From Saccharomonospora piscinae (GTDB lineage: Bacteria; Actinomycetota; Actinomycetes; Mycobacteriales; Pseudonocardiaceae): a DNA stretch of 64,000 nucleotides. The stretch is taken from contig NZ_VCEK01000003.1 of the NCBI RefSeq assembly GCF_005862235.1, positions 199 through 64,198 on the forward strand, given 5' to 3'. A program made the position numbers and the translations under genes. Each line of letters opens with the position of its first letter. Positions within the stretch are counted from its first letter, which is position 1. The notes beneath the pieces are model-generated. The model was not told the origin of the DNA, made no database searches, and saw only the letters and a program-made list of their open reading frames with translations. Shown here one piece after another: positions 8,307 to 18,347 of the stretch.

Positions 8307-9011
8307 CTACCGCACGGTGATCTCCACCCTCCGGTCGGCGGCCGACGTGCCGCGATCCGACAGTGGGCGGGTGTCGCCGTACCCGACAGGATTCACCTGC
8401 TCGGGTGACACTCCCAGGTCCACCAGTTCCTCGGCGACGACCTCGGCGCGTGCCTCCGACAGCTCCCCGGCGCTCTCCGGTTCCGCTCCGGGTACCCGCG
8501 CCACGTGCCCTCCTACCTCGAACCGCCAATCCGAGGGAGCGTCGGCCAGCAGCGCGGCCACGGCCGACACCGTGTCGAGGCCGTCGGGGCTCGGGTCGGC
8601 CGAGTACGGCCGGAACTCGATCGGGTCGTCGGCGAGGACGTCGTCCACGGCTCGTTGCAGCCGTGCCTTCGCGACGGTGTCCGGGTCGGTGACCGCGTCC
8701 GGAGTGCCGTCGGGTCCTCCCGCCGCGCGGCCCGGGGCGCTCACGACGGTCACCGAACGGACGCCGTCGAGCCCGCGGACCACCGCTCTCGCCAGCAGCG
8801 CCTCCCGTGGGGTGCCGGTGCGGACGGTGGCGTCGCGGCCGGTGAAGCTGACCTCACCCGGCAGGTTCGAGGCGGACAGCGCGTCCCGGGCTCGTGTGGT
8901 GAGGTCGGCCTCGATGCCCGCCCGTTCCACGGAGGTCGCCGCGAACGCCAGCGCGCCGGTGACCAGCACCGCCAGCGCGGTGAGAACGGCATACCGGCGT
9001 GCGGGTGGCAT
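8307..9011 (-). CDS. OmpA/ArfA-like cell-envelope protein
   Basis: A 234-aa protein with an N-terminal membrane anchor (residues about 6-25), a BON-like middle part and a C-terminal OmpA-type domain containing FEVGGHVARVPGAEPESAGELSEARAE split across the repeat, then VNPVGYGDTRPL and DRRVEITV. This is the layout of mycobacterial ArfA/OmpATb, implicated in acid response and peptidoglycan contact. The ATG at 9011 has no ribosome site but a -10-like TACAGT six bases upstream, so it may be leaderless; an in-frame start at 9053 is the alternative. Confidence 0.75.
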   Translation of the reverse strand: MPPARRYAVLTALAVLVTGALAFAATSVERAGIEADLTTRARDALSASNLPGEVSFTGRDATVRTGTPREALLARAVVRGLDGVRSVTVVSAPGRAAGGPDGTPDAVTDPDTVAKARLQRAVDDVLADDPIEFRPYSADPSPDGLDTVSAVAALLADAPSDWRFEVGGHVARVPGAEPESAGELSEARAEVVAEELVDLGVSPEQVNPVGYGDTRPLSDRGTSAADRRVEITVR

Positions 9012-9075
9012 ACCGCGACTGTAAGCCCGCCACGGCACCCGCGCCGGGCTCATGGCCGGGCGCGGGGCGGCGGCG

Positions 9076-9942
9076 TCAGGCGGACCGGGGCCGGGCCTCC
9101 TGCGGTGCGGCCGTGACCGGCTCGGCCTCGGGGGAGAGTGCCGTCGCCCTGGTCACGGCCGTGGCCGCGCCCGTGGCCGTCAGCAGGGGGGCGAGCTGGG
9201 GACGCTTCGGCGACACGCCGTCGCCCATGGACTCGCCCCGCAGCTGGCGGCGGATCCAGGGCAGCAGGTGTGCTTTGGTCCAGACCAAATCCGAGCGACG
9301 CAACGTCAGCCACGTCGCGGGCGGGGAGTCCTGCGGCCACGGCTCCCGCCAGTCGGCCTCGGTGGGCACGCCCAGCACCTCGGCGGCGCGCAGTGCGATC
9401 CTGCGGTGGCCCTCCGGGGTGAAGTGCAGGCGGTCGTCGCTCCACGCGCGTCCGTCGTGCAGTGTCCGCATCGCCCACAGGTCGACGACCTTGGCGCCGT
9501 GCCGGTCGGCGATCGCCCACAGGTGGGCGTTGTAGATACCGACCTTGCTGCGCAGGATGCTCATCACCGACAGCCCCTTGGTGTCGGGGCCGGTGAAGAT
9601 CAGGACGTCGATGCCGACCTCACGCAGGCGCGCGACGCCCCGTTCGAACTCGGCCGCGACCTCGTCGACGTCGGCGCCGGGGACGATGATGTCGTTGCCG
9701 CCCGCGCACACGGTGACGAGGTCGGGCCTGATGTCGAGCGCGACGGGAAGCTGCTCCGTCATCACCTCGTCGAGCATCTTGCCGCGCACCGCCAGATTCG
9801 CGTAGCGGAAGTCGTCCCTGCCGTCCGCGAGCACCTCCGCCAGCCGGTCCGCCCACCCCCGGAACGTGCCGTCGGGCCACTCGTCGTTGAGTCCCTCGGT
9901 GAAGCTGTCCCCGATCGCCACATAGCTGTCGAATCCCGTCAC
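9076..9942 (-). CDS. SGNH/GDSL-family hydrolase
   Basis: A 288-aa esterase of the SGNH fold. Block I is VAIGDSFTEG (nucleophile serine), block III is CAGGNDI, and block V is DDRLHFTPEGH with the catalytic Asp and His. No signal peptide is seen, so it is probably cytoplasmic. The region after about residue 200 is an extension unlike the core fold. Family members hydrolyse lipids, acyl sugars or small esters; the substrate here cannot be told from sequence. Confidence 0.87.
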   Translation of the reverse strand: MTGFDSYVAIGDSFTEGLNDEWPDGTFRGWADRLAEVLADGRDDFRYANLAVRGKMLDEVMTEQLPVALDIRPDLVTVCAGGNDIIVPGADVDEVAAEFERGVARLREVGIDVLIFTGPDTKGLSVMSILRSKVGIYNAHLWAIADRHGAKVVDLWAMRTLHDGRAWSDDRLHFTPEGHRRIALRAAEVLGVPTEADWREPWPQDSPPATWLTLRRSDLVWTKAHLLPWIRRQLRGESMGDGVSPKRPQLAPLLTATGAATAVTRATALSPEAEPVTAAPQEARPRSA

Positions 9943-10151
9943 GAACGTCTCCTCCCACCAACGCTCTGTGGAGTTACGCGATCTCTTCGCGCCAGCGTGC
10001 CCCCGTGAGGTCGACCTACGCTACCGTTATTCAGATCGCAAGCCCCAGTTTTGACAATTTTCCCGCACCCGCGCTGGCTGTTTCGGAGGGTGTGTCGAAC
10101 GTCTCGAACCGTCGGTGCCGTGGATTCGCCGCGTACGGCACGCTGGGAGGC

Positions 10152-10868
10152 GTGACTGACGGTCCCACGAGCACCGCCCGGCGGGAGTCGCTGGCCACGC
10201 TGCTCGGTGGCCGCCGGGGCGCACTCGACGCCAGCCTGCCCCCGGTCGGGTTCGTGGCGGGTTGGCTGGCCGCGGACTCGATCGCGTGGGGGGCCGCCGC
10301 CGCGCTGGTGGTCGGCCTGGCGATCGGGTCGCTGCGGGTGGCGCGGGGTGGCAGGCCGCGTGCGGTACTCGTCAGCCTGGGCACGGTCGCGGTGGCCGCG
10401 CTGCTGGCGCTGTACACGGGGCGCCCGGAGGACTTCTTCCTGCCGCAGCTGCTGTCGAACGTGGCGAGCGCCCTCGCGTGGGCCGTCAGCATCGTGATCC
10501 GCTGGCCGCTGCTCGGCGTGGTGGTGGGCCTGGTGCTGGGGCAGCGAACACGCTGGCGGGCCGACCCGGACCTGCTGCGGGCGTACTCGCGCGCGAGCTG
10601 GGTGTGGGTGTTCGGGCAGTACGTGCTGCGGGTGGCCGTGTTCGGCGTGCTGTGGGCGGCGGGCGACGTGGTGGCCCTCAGCGCGGCCAGGATCGTGCTG
10701 TCGTGGCCGCTGGTGCTGGCGACGCTCGTCGTGAGCGGGTGGGTCCTGTACCGGTGCCTGCCCGGCGACCATCCGGGCCTGCGGCATCCGAGAGACCCCG
10801 CCGGAACGGTGGCGCGCGCCGAGGGGGATTCGGAGGCCGGCAGCGGCCCCGAGCCGAAGCGCGAGTAG
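10152..10868 (+). CDS. DUF3159-family membrane protein
   Basis: A 238-aa integral membrane protein with about six hydrophobic segments and the DUF3159 pattern RRESLATLLGGRRGALDASLPPVGF split over the first loop, followed by LGQRTRWRADPDLLRAYSRASWVW. The family is conserved in actinobacteria and its function is unknown. The GTG at 10152 is chosen because the conserved region begins soon after, but GGAGG lies only one base upstream, so the start is uncertain. Divergent from the SGNH hydrolase. Confidence 0.8.
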   Translation: MTDGPTSTARRESLATLLGGRRGALDASLPPVGFVAGWLAADSIAWGAAAALVVGLAIGSLRVARGGRPRAVLVSLGTVAVAALLALYTGRPEDFFLPQLLSNVASALAWAVSIVIRWPLLGVVVGLVLGQRTRWRADPDLLRAYSRASWVWVFGQYVLRVAVFGVLWAAGDVVALSAARIVLSWPLVLATLVVSGWVLYRCLPGDHPGLRHPRDPAGTVARAEGDSEAGSGPEPKRE

Positions 10869-10882
10869 CGGGCGCGGCGGGC

Positions 10883-11890
10883 TCACCGCGAGGAAGGGGC
10901 CCCCGGCGAGGGGGAGGTCCGGGGGCCGGTTTCCACGGTACTCGCATCAGGACGCACCGCGTCGGAACCGAACGCCCGCAGTGCCGCGAGCCAGGTCGCG
11001 CCGAGCACTCCGCTGTCACTGCCCACTACCGCAACGTCACCGAGCGCGGAGCGCAGGCCCGTCCGTACCGCTTCGCCCACCGGGCTCTCCGCTCCCAGCA
11101 CGCTGCCGACCAGCACCACGGGAGCGCGTTCGCCGTCGTCGCGGGCTCCGAGGGCGGTCTCGGTCAGCAGGGTCGCGGCGTGTTCCACGATCGCGCAGGC
11201 CGCCGGGTCGCCGCTCGCGTGGGCGGCGCTCACGAGCGGCGCGTACCGCGCCAGCCGCACCGGTGCCTCCGCGTTCGCGGCGGTGATGAGCCGATACGCC
11301 GCGTCGGGCGCGGCGGGGTCGATGCCCGCCGCCTCCAGCACGGCCGTGGCGAGTCGGGACGGCGGGCGGTGGCCGCGCAGCACGTCGAGCGTCGTGCGCA
11401 CGGCCTGCCTGCCGAGCCAGAACCCGGAGCCCTCGTCGCCGAGCAGCCAGCCGTAGCCGCCGACCGTCGAGACCATGCGGCGGTCGCGAATCCGGCCCGC
11501 GATGGAGCCGGTGCCCGCGACGAGCACGGTGCCGTCCGGCTCGGCGGTCGCCGAGACGAAGGCCGCCTCCGCGTCCGAGACGAGCGAGGGCGCTCCGGCC
11601 CGGGTGAGGCCGAGTCCGGCCCACGCCCGCTCGAACACCACGGCGACGGCGGGGTCGGTGAGCTTGCTGCGGCCTGCCATGCCGATCACCCAGGCACCCA
11701 CCTCGGCGGGGTCGGCCGTGGCCAGTGCCGCGCCGACGGCGTCGGCCATTGCGGTCGCCGCGGCCTCCGGGGCGTGCGAGTTCGGGTTTGCGCCTCCCGC
11801 CGTCCCGCTGCCGCGCACCCGGCCGTCCGGGCCGACGACCCATGCGCGCGTGGACGTGCCTCCGGCGTCCACCCCGACCGCGAGGGTCAT
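10883..11890 (-). CDS. BadF/BadG-type N-acetylglucosamine kinase-like protein
   Basis: A 335-aa member of the ASKHA sugar-kinase/actin fold. The phosphate-1 motif is AVGVDAGGTSTRAWVV and phosphate-2 is GTVLVAGTGSIAG; WLLGDEGSGFWLG matches N-acetylglucosamine kinases of this family. It would phosphorylate an aminosugar. Its ATG overlaps the stop of the SIS-domain gene upstream by four bases, so the two form an operon, divergent from dasR and presumably under DasR control. Confidence 0.85.
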   Translation of the reverse strand: MTLAVGVDAGGTSTRAWVVGPDGRVRGSGTAGGANPNSHAPEAAATAMADAVGAALATADPAEVGAWVIGMAGRSKLTDPAVAVVFERAWAGLGLTRAGAPSLVSDAEAAFVSATAEPDGTVLVAGTGSIAGRIRDRRMVSTVGGYGWLLGDEGSGFWLGRQAVRTTLDVLRGHRPPSRLATAVLEAAGIDPAAPDAAYRLITAANAEAPVRLARYAPLVSAAHASGDPAACAIVEHAATLLTETALGARDDGERAPVVLVGSVLGAESPVGEAVRTGLRSALGDVAVVGSDSGVLGATWLAALRAFGSDAVRPDASTVETGPRTSPSPGAPSSR

Positions 11891-12966
11891 CGGGTCCTCG
11901 TCACCTTGCGCAGCCCGCGCGGCTGGTCCGGGTCGACCCCCCTCGCGAGTGCGAGCCCCAGGGCGAGCCGCTGCATCGGCAGGACCTCCAGAATCGGGGC
12001 GACTTCCTCGACGGACTCGGGCACCGGCACGGTCAGCGCCGCCGAGGGCACCGCGCGCGCCGCCGAGCCGACACACAGCAGGTCGGCGCCGCGCTCGGAG
12101 ACCGCTGCCAGCACGTCCCGCATGGCCTCGCCGCCACGGCCCGCGCTGGTGATGCCCAGTACGGCCGTTTCGGCGTCCACGGCGGCCACCGGCCCGTGCA
12201 GCAGGTCGGCCCCGCTGTAGGCGCGGGTGGGCAGGTAACTCGTCTCCGCGAGCTTCAGCGCGCCCTCCAGAGCGGTGGCGTAGGAGTAGCCCCGGGCCGT
12301 GGTGAGGATGCGGTCGGCGAAGCGGTAGCGCTCGACGGCCCGTTCGACGTCCTCCTCCGCGCCGGCCAGCGTCCTCGCGGCCAGGTCGCCGATGTCGGCG
12401 ACGTGCTCGGCCCTGCCCCCGCGCACCGCGTCCACCAGCAGGTACAGCGCCAGCAGGGTGGCGGTGTAGGTCTTGGTGGCGGCGACCGCGTGCTCGGTGC
12501 CCGCCCGCACGTCCACCGACAGTTCCGCCGCCTCCTGCAACGGCGACGACGGCGTGTTGGTGACGGCGACGGTCAGCGCGCCCCTGGCGCGGGCGGCCTG
12601 GGTGACCTCCAGCAGGTCGTACGAGCCACCGCTCTGGCTGACCGAGATGAGCAGGACGTCGGTCAGGTCCTGCTCCGCGTGGTACAGCGTCGTCGTCGAC
12701 GGCGACACCAGCCCGGTGGGCAGCCCGAGCAGCACCTCGACGAGGTACTTCGCGTAGAGGGCGGCGTGGTCGCTGGAGCCCCGTGCGGCCAGCAGCGCGA
12801 ACCGGGGCGGGCGGGCCGCGATGGTCTCCGCCACGGCGGCGATGTCGGAGCGTGCCCGGACGAGCGCCGCGAGTACGTCGGGTTGCTCGGCGACCTCCGC
12901 GGCCATGTGCCTGCCGGGACTGGTGTCGTTCACGGTCCTCACCCTGCTTTCACCCGAGCCGGTCAT
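11887..12966 (-). CDS. Double-SIS-domain aminosugar isomerase/deaminase-like protein
   Basis: A 359-aa protein with two SIS domains but no glutaminase domain. The first has LLAARGSSDHAALYAKYL and SVSQSGGSYD; the second has GYSYATALEGALKLAE and SYLPTRAYSGADLLHGP, both typical of the isomerase half of GlmS. Relatives act as glucosamine-6-phosphate deaminases or isomerases. It is the first gene of the operon with the BadF-type kinase. A GTG at 12933 is an alternative start. A dre site lies 17 bases upstream, so repression by DasR is likely. Confidence 0.85.
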   Translation of the reverse strand: MTGSGESRVRTVNDTSPGRHMAAEVAEQPDVLAALVRARSDIAAVAETIAARPPRFALLAARGSSDHAALYAKYLVEVLLGLPTGLVSPSTTTLYHAEQDLTDVLLISVSQSGGSYDLLEVTQAARARGALTVAVTNTPSSPLQEAAELSVDVRAGTEHAVAATKTYTATLLALYLLVDAVRGGRAEHVADIGDLAARTLAGAEEDVERAVERYRFADRILTTARGYSYATALEGALKLAETSYLPTRAYSGADLLHGPVAAVDAETAVLGITSAGRGGEAMRDVLAAVSERGADLLCVGSAARAVPSAALTVPVPESVEEVAPILEVLPMQRLALGLALARGVDPDQPRGLRKVTRTR

Positions 12967-12982
12967 CCGGGCCTCGAACAGG

Positions 12983-12998
12983 ACCGGTCTAGACCAAT
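12983..12998. promoter_or_regulatory. dre site (DasR-responsive element)
   Basis: ACCGGTCTAGACCAAT matches the published dre consensus ACTGGTCTAGACCACT at 14 of 16 positions. It lies in the dasR/SIS divergent region, and a -10-like TAGTAT for the SIS gene (12997-13002, minus strand) touches its edge. DasR bound here would block that promoter. DasR is released by glucosamine-6-phosphate. Confidence 0.85.
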
Positions 12999-13003
12999 AC
13001 TAC

Positions 13004-13036
13004 GTACGTTCAACGTACTATCCGAAGGGTACGTTC
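13004..13036. promoter_or_regulatory. Second palindromic operator candidate in dasR promoter
   Basis: GTACGTT-C-AACGTAC at 13004-13018 is a perfect palindrome with 7-bp arms, and the half-site GTACGTTC recurs at 13029-13036. A -10-like TACTAT for dasR overlaps the palindrome at 13016-13021. The sequence is unrelated to dre, so a different regulator probably binds. Confidence 0.45.
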
Positions 13037-13075
13037 CAGGGTGAGGGGGTAGGTGTCGCAGTGAGGGAGTCGGCA

Positions 13076-13810
13076 ATGGTGGAGACGCTTTCCGGCATAC
13101 GAGCGCAGCGGGAACCCAAGTACTGGGCGCTCAAACAACACCTGCTCGATCTGCTCGAGTCGATGCCCGCCGGTGCGGCCATCCCGACGGAACGGGCGCT
13201 GGCGACGGAGTTCACGGTCTCCAGGACCACGGTGCGGCAGGCGCTGGCGGACCTGACGGCCGAGGGCCGGTTGCACCGGGTACAGGGCAAGGGAACGTTC
13301 GCCGCGGAGCCCAAGCTCGCTCAGCGGCTGGAGTTGTCCTCCTACACCGAGGACATCCGCGCGCAGGGCAGGGAGCCGTCGTCGCGCGTGCTCGAGATCG
13401 ACGAGGTCCCCGCGGAGGGCGAGCTGCCGAGGCTGCTCGGCATTCGCACCGGGGCGCGGGTACTGCGGCTGCGCAGGCTCCGGCTCGCCGACGACGAGCC
13501 CATGGCGCTGGAGACCACGCACCTGCCGTCGTCGCGGTTCCGTGGCCTGCGCAGGCACGTGGCGACGGGCGGCTCGCTGTACGAGGCGTTGCGCGACCGC
13601 TACGGAGTGGTGCTGGACCGGGCGGAGGAGACCATCGAGACGTCGCTGGCCGGTCCGCAGGAGGCCGACCTGCTCGGTGCGGACGTCGGGATGCCGGTGT
13701 TGCTGCTGTCGCGGCAGACGTTCGCCGCCGACGGCAAGCCCGTGGAGTACGTGCGCTCGATCTATCGCGGAGACCGCTACAAGTTCATCACGACTCTGAC
13801 CCGTCCGTGA
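13076..13810 (+). CDS. dasR: GntR/HutC-family regulator DasR
   Basis: A 244-aa regulator. The N-terminal winged helix contains IPTERALATEFTVSRTTVRQ and ALADLTAEGRLHRVQGKGTF; the rest is a UTRA effector domain (ELSSYTEDIRAQGREPSSRV, RSIYRGDRYKF). In streptomycetes DasR represses aminosugar uptake and links it to development and antibiotics; glucosamine-6-phosphate releases it. The adjacent dre site and aminosugar genes support the name. The ATG at 13076 has GGGAG seven bases upstream. Confidence 0.88.
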   Translation: MVETLSGIRAQREPKYWALKQHLLDLLESMPAGAAIPTERALATEFTVSRTTVRQALADLTAEGRLHRVQGKGTFAAEPKLAQRLELSSYTEDIRAQGREPSSRVLEIDEVPAEGELPRLLGIRTGARVLRLRRLRLADDEPMALETTHLPSSRFRGLRRHVATGGSLYEALRDRYGVVLDRAEETIETSLAGPQEADLLGADVGMPVLLLSRQTFAADGKPVEYVRSIYRGDRYKFITTLTRP

Positions 13811-13948
13811 CCGGCCGGTCGCTCTGAGTCCACAGTAGACTTACCCGGCGGGTGTCGCGTAATCGTGCTCACGTTCGGGCAACATCGGGAGTCGTCGCGG
13901 CGATAACCCCGTTGGACGGTTGTCCGGGGAGTGCGACGGATCGGAACT

Positions 13949-14821
13949 ATGAGCGACGGCAAGAAGCAGGTCGGCGACGAGGACGAGAAGAAGTCCGGGC
14001 TGGCCCCCGCCCAGGTGACGGCGGCGGCACTCGCGGCGGTCACCGCGGCGTTTCTGGGCTCGACGCTGGGCGTCTACGGCACGGTGCTCGGCGCGGGGCT
14101 GATCAGTGTGGTGACCACGGTGGGCAGCGAGTTCTTCATGCGTTCGCTGGAGCGGACGAGAGCCGCCGCCCGCGTGCTGCCGGGTGTGCGACGGCGTGGC
14201 CAACACGGCGAACAGGGTGCCGAGGCGTCGGACCCGCACCGCACCGTGTACCTCCCCGCGCCGACCCGGCAGCAGTGGGCGGAACACAACGCCGCAGTGG
14301 AGCGGACCCGCGTTCTGGCCTCCACCGGCCGCGAGGCGGACGCGAAGGAGCGCAGCCAGTGGTGGCGCCGCCGTGGCCCCGTCGTGGCGGCGACCAGCGC
14401 GCTCGCGTTCGTCATCGGCATGCTCGCCGTGACGGGCTACGAGGGCGTGACCGGCAAGGCGCTGTCCGGCGGAGGTGACACCACGGTCAGCAGCATCGTG
14501 CGCGGTGAGGCCGGGTTCGGCGGCGGGCAGCAGCAGGGGCGGGACAACACCGGTGATGGCCGGGACGGCGACCAGGACGGCGGCCAGGACGGCGACGCGG
14601 ACCCGGGCGCGCCCGCCGACCCCACCGGCTCGCCCACCTCGCCGGTCCCGAGTACCTCGCCCGCCGACGACCCCGACGAGCGACCCGCGGAGGAGGAATC
14701 CACCGAAACTCCGGAACCCACGCGGTCGGAGCCCGTGGACGAGCCCACCACGACGCAGCCCGAGGAACCCGAGCCGACCGTGCCCGGCGGCGACGGCGAA
14801 CAGCCCGGTTCGCAGCCCTAG
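13949..14821 (+). CDS. Hypothetical membrane protein with acidic Pro/Thr-rich tail
   Basis: A 290-aa protein. The N-terminal part has hydrophobic segments (about residues 20-55), then a charged cytoplasmic region with [10 protein letters not shown], a further membrane segment near residues 150-168, and a long low-complexity tail rich in Asp, Gly, Glu, Pro and Thr. I do not recognise it; similar proteins are common in Pseudonocardiaceae. Its stop codon overlaps that of convergent thiE in CTAG. Confidence 0.75.
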   Translation: MSDGKKQVGDEDEKKSGLAPAQVTAAALAAVTAAFLGSTLGVYGTVLGAGLISVVTTVGSEFFMRSLERTRAAARVLPGVRRRGQHGEQGAEASDPHRTVYLPAPTRQQWAEHNAAVERTRVLASTGREADAKERSQWWRRRGPVVAATSALAFVIGMLAVTGYEGVTGKALSGGGDTTVSSIVRGEAGFGGGQQQGRDNTGDGRDGDQDGGQDGDADPGAPADPTGSPTSPVPSTSPADDPDERPAEEESTETPEPTRSEPVDEPTTTQPEEPEPTVPGGDGEQPGSQP

Positions 14822-15498
14822 GCGGACCGGGCCGTCAGGCCCTCCCGCAGCGCGCGGGCGGCCTCGGCGGGGTCCTCGGCCTCGGTCACGGCCCGCACCA
14901 CGACGGCTCGGTCCGCGCCCACGCGGCGAACCTCGGGCAGCCGTTCCCGGTCGATACCGCCGATCGCGAACCACGGCCGCTCGGTCTCGACCTGCCCGGC
15001 CACGGCGCGCACCAGGTCGAGACCCGGAGCGGTGCGGCCGGGCTTCGTGGGGGTGGGCCAGCAGGGGCCCACGCAGAAGTAGTCGACACCGGGCTCGGCC
15101 GCCGCCTCCGTGGCCTGCTCCAGCGAGTGGGTGGACCGGCCGATGACCGGGACGTCACCGACGACCCGGCGGGCCACGGACACGGGCAGGTCGTCCTGAC
15201 CGAGATGCAGGACGTCCGCGTCCACGGCGAGAGCCACGTCGGCACGGTCGTTGACCGCCAGCAGCGCCCCGTGCCGTCGGCACGCCTCGCCAAGCGTCTC
15301 CAGAGCCGCGATCTCCGTGGCGGCTTCCAACGGAGCCCCGCCCGTCTTGTCCCGCAGCTGCACGATGTCCACGCCACCGGCGAGCGCGGCGTCGGCGAAC
15401 TCCGCGAGGTCGCCGCGCGCCGACCGCGCGTCGGTGCAGAGGTAGAGCCGTGCGTCGCGCAGCCGTGTCCTGATCTGGTCGCCGTCGAGACCGGGCAT
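14818..15498 (-). CDS. thiE: Thiamine-phosphate synthase
   Basis: A 226-aa TIM-barrel enzyme that joins HMP pyrophosphate and thiazole phosphate to thiamin monophosphate. Recognisable elements are [19 protein letters not shown], the substrate loop [15 protein letters not shown], and [12 protein letters not shown]. The ATG at 15498 is used; the frame stays open upstream but that part overlaps the divergent TPP riboswitch and thiO. It is divergent from thiO, as in mycobacteria, with no riboswitch on its own strand. Confidence 0.92.
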   Translation of the reverse strand: MPGLDGDQIRTRLRDARLYLCTDARSARGDLAEFADAALAGGVDIVQLRDKTGGAPLEAATEIAALETLGEACRRHGALLAVNDRADVALAVDADVLHLGQDDLPVSVARRVVGDVPVIGRSTHSLEQATEAAAEPGVDYFCVGPCWPTPTKPGRTAPGLDLVRAVAGQVETERPWFAIGGIDRERLPEVRRVGADRAVVVRAVTEAEDPAEAARALREGLTARSA

Positions 15499-15552
15499 AA
15501 CGCCACGGTAGCCGTCCCGGAGACCTCCGCCGACGCGGGAGTAGGCTGGGGA

Positions 15553-15648
15553 CGTCCGCACGGGAGCCCGGCGAGGGCTGAGAGGGAGCGAGGCAGCGAA
15601 CTCGCTCCGACCGTGGAACCTGATCCGGATCATGCCGGCGCAGGGAGC
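15553..15648 (+). promoter_or_regulatory. TPP riboswitch (THI element) upstream of thiO-thiS-thiG
   Basis: The conserved THI elements are present: GGGAGCCC...GGGCTGAGAGG at 15562-15585 and AACCTGATCCGGATCATGCCGGCGCAGGGA split over 15617-15646. The thiO ATG follows about 13 bases later, so TPP binding would probably occlude translation initiation or shorten the transcript. Confidence 0.93.
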
Positions 15649-15658
15649 GTGATCTCTC

Positions 15659-16781
15659 ATGAACGACAGCTCGGACGGCCTGGCGGTCGTGGGCGCGGGC
15701 GTCATCGGCCTTGCCGTGGCGTGGCGGGCCGCCGCCGAGGGCCACCGGGTCACCGTGCTCGACCCCCGGCCCGCGCGGGGCGGGGCATCGTGGGTGGCAG
15801 GCGGGATGCTCGCCCCCGTCGCGGAGGCGTGGCCCGGCGAGGAAGCCGCGCTGGCCTTGGGGGAGGAGTCGCTGCGCCGCTGGCCGCGGTTCGCGGCCGA
15901 CCTGCGCGCCGAGGGCACGCACCCCGGTAGCGGCCTGTCCGAGTCGGGCACGGTCGTGGCCGCGTTCGACGGTGCCGACGCCGAGCAACTCGACGTGCTG
16001 GCGCGCTATCTCACCGGTCTCGGCAGGCAGGCCACGTTCGTCACGGGCCGCCAGCTGCGCCGCACCGAACCTGGGCTGGGCCCCGTCCGTGCCGGGTTGC
16101 TGGTCCCGGGCGACCTGTTCGTGGACAACCGCGCGCTGCTGGAGGCACTGCTGGCGGCGGCGAGGCTGCGTGGTGTGGAGTTCGTGCCGGAATCGGCGCG
16201 GGCACTCGCCGCCGACACCGTGTGGACCGAGTCCGGGCCGCGCCGGTTCGCCGCCGTGGTGCTCGCCGCGGGCGCCCACAGCGGCACCCTGCACCCCCAG
16301 CTGGCCGGGGCGGTGCGTCCGCTGAAGGGGGAGATCCTGCGCCTGCGTGCCCGGCGGGGCACGGTGCCGCCGCCGGCCCGCACCGTGCGCGCCGTGGTGG
16401 AGGGCCGCCCCGTGTACCTGGTGCCGAGAACCGGCGGTGGCCTGGTGGTGGGTGCCACGCAGTACGAGGCGGGCTTCGACACCACGGTGACGGCGCGTGG
16501 CGTGCGGGAGCTGCTCGACGCGGCCGAGCGCGTGTTCCCCGGCGTCGCGGAGTACGAGCTGACCGAGACCTCCGCGGGCCTGCGCGCCGGCAGCGACGAC
16601 ACCGTGCCGTACCTGGGGCCGCTGCGCGACGGCGTGTACGCGGCGACCGGGCACCACCGCAACGGCCTGCTGCTGGCGCCCGTCACGGCCGACGCCGTGC
16701 TGGCCTGGCTCGCGGGCACCGAGCCCCCCGAGGGGACGAGCGAGGCACGACCGGACCGCAACAGCAGTGAGGAGCGCATCG

Positions 16782-16804
<23 letters not shown>
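15659..16804 (+). CDS. thiO: Glycine oxidase ThiO
   Basis: A 381-aa FAD-dependent amine oxidase that oxidises glycine to the imine needed for thiazole formation. The dinucleotide-binding motif is [17 protein letters not shown] at the N-terminus, with [14 protein letters not shown] typical of ThiO; the C-terminal [20 protein letters not shown] closes the FAD site. It is first in the thiO-thiS-thiG operon under the TPP riboswitch. Its 3' end overlaps thiS by 23 bases. Confidence 0.93.
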
Positions 16805-17791
<987 letters not shown>

Positions 17792-17883
17792 TCGCGCGGC
17801 CGGATTCGCGGTGACGGGACCGGCACGTAAGGTGTACGGCAATCTCCGGCCACGTGAGCGGAGCGCGCATCGAAGGAGCCGAC

Positions 17884-18330
17884 GTGACCGACTCGACCGA
17901 GTCGTCGCCCGACGTACCCGGCAGGCTGTTCCTCATCATCGGAAGGCTGTCGCGGTCGCTGCGGCAGGCGAGCGCGCCGGGGCCCGGCCACGGCGCCATC
18001 TCGGCCATGGCGACGCTGAGCGCGTGCGGGCGGATGCGGCTGGGTGACCTCGCCGCCAGGGAGGGCGTCGCGGCGGCCACCATGTCGCGCATCGTGTCCG
18101 CCCTGGTCGACGCCGGGTACGTGCACCGTGAGTCCGATCCCGTGGACCGCAGGGCGTGGCTGGTGGCGCTCACCGACGAGGGCACGCGACTGCTGTCCGA
18201 CGTGCGTTCCACCCGCATCCACGAGCTGAGCACGCGCATCGAGCGGCTCTCACCGGAGCACCGGCGGTCGCTCGACGCGGCGGTGCCCGCACTCGAAGCC
18301 CTGCTGGGTGACGAAGAACGCCGGGACTGA
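17884..18330 (+). CDS. MarR-family transcriptional regulator
   Basis: A 148-aa winged-helix protein. The recognition region is MRLGDLAAREGVAAATMSRIVSAL and the wing ESDPVDRRAWLVALTDEG, both classical MarR. The GTG at 17884 has AAGGAG at a good distance; no better start exists. It lies between thiG and the convergent thiD. The target is unknown; MarR proteins usually regulate themselves or a neighbour in response to a small ligand. Confidence 0.85.
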   Translation: MTDSTESSPDVPGRLFLIIGRLSRSLRQASAPGPGHGAISAMATLSACGRMRLGDLAAREGVAAATMSRIVSALVDAGYVHRESDPVDRRAWLVALTDEGTRLLSDVRSTRIHELSTRIERLSPEHRRSLDAAVPALEALLGDEERRD

Positions 18331-18347
18331 CCCGGCCGGTGGCGGCG

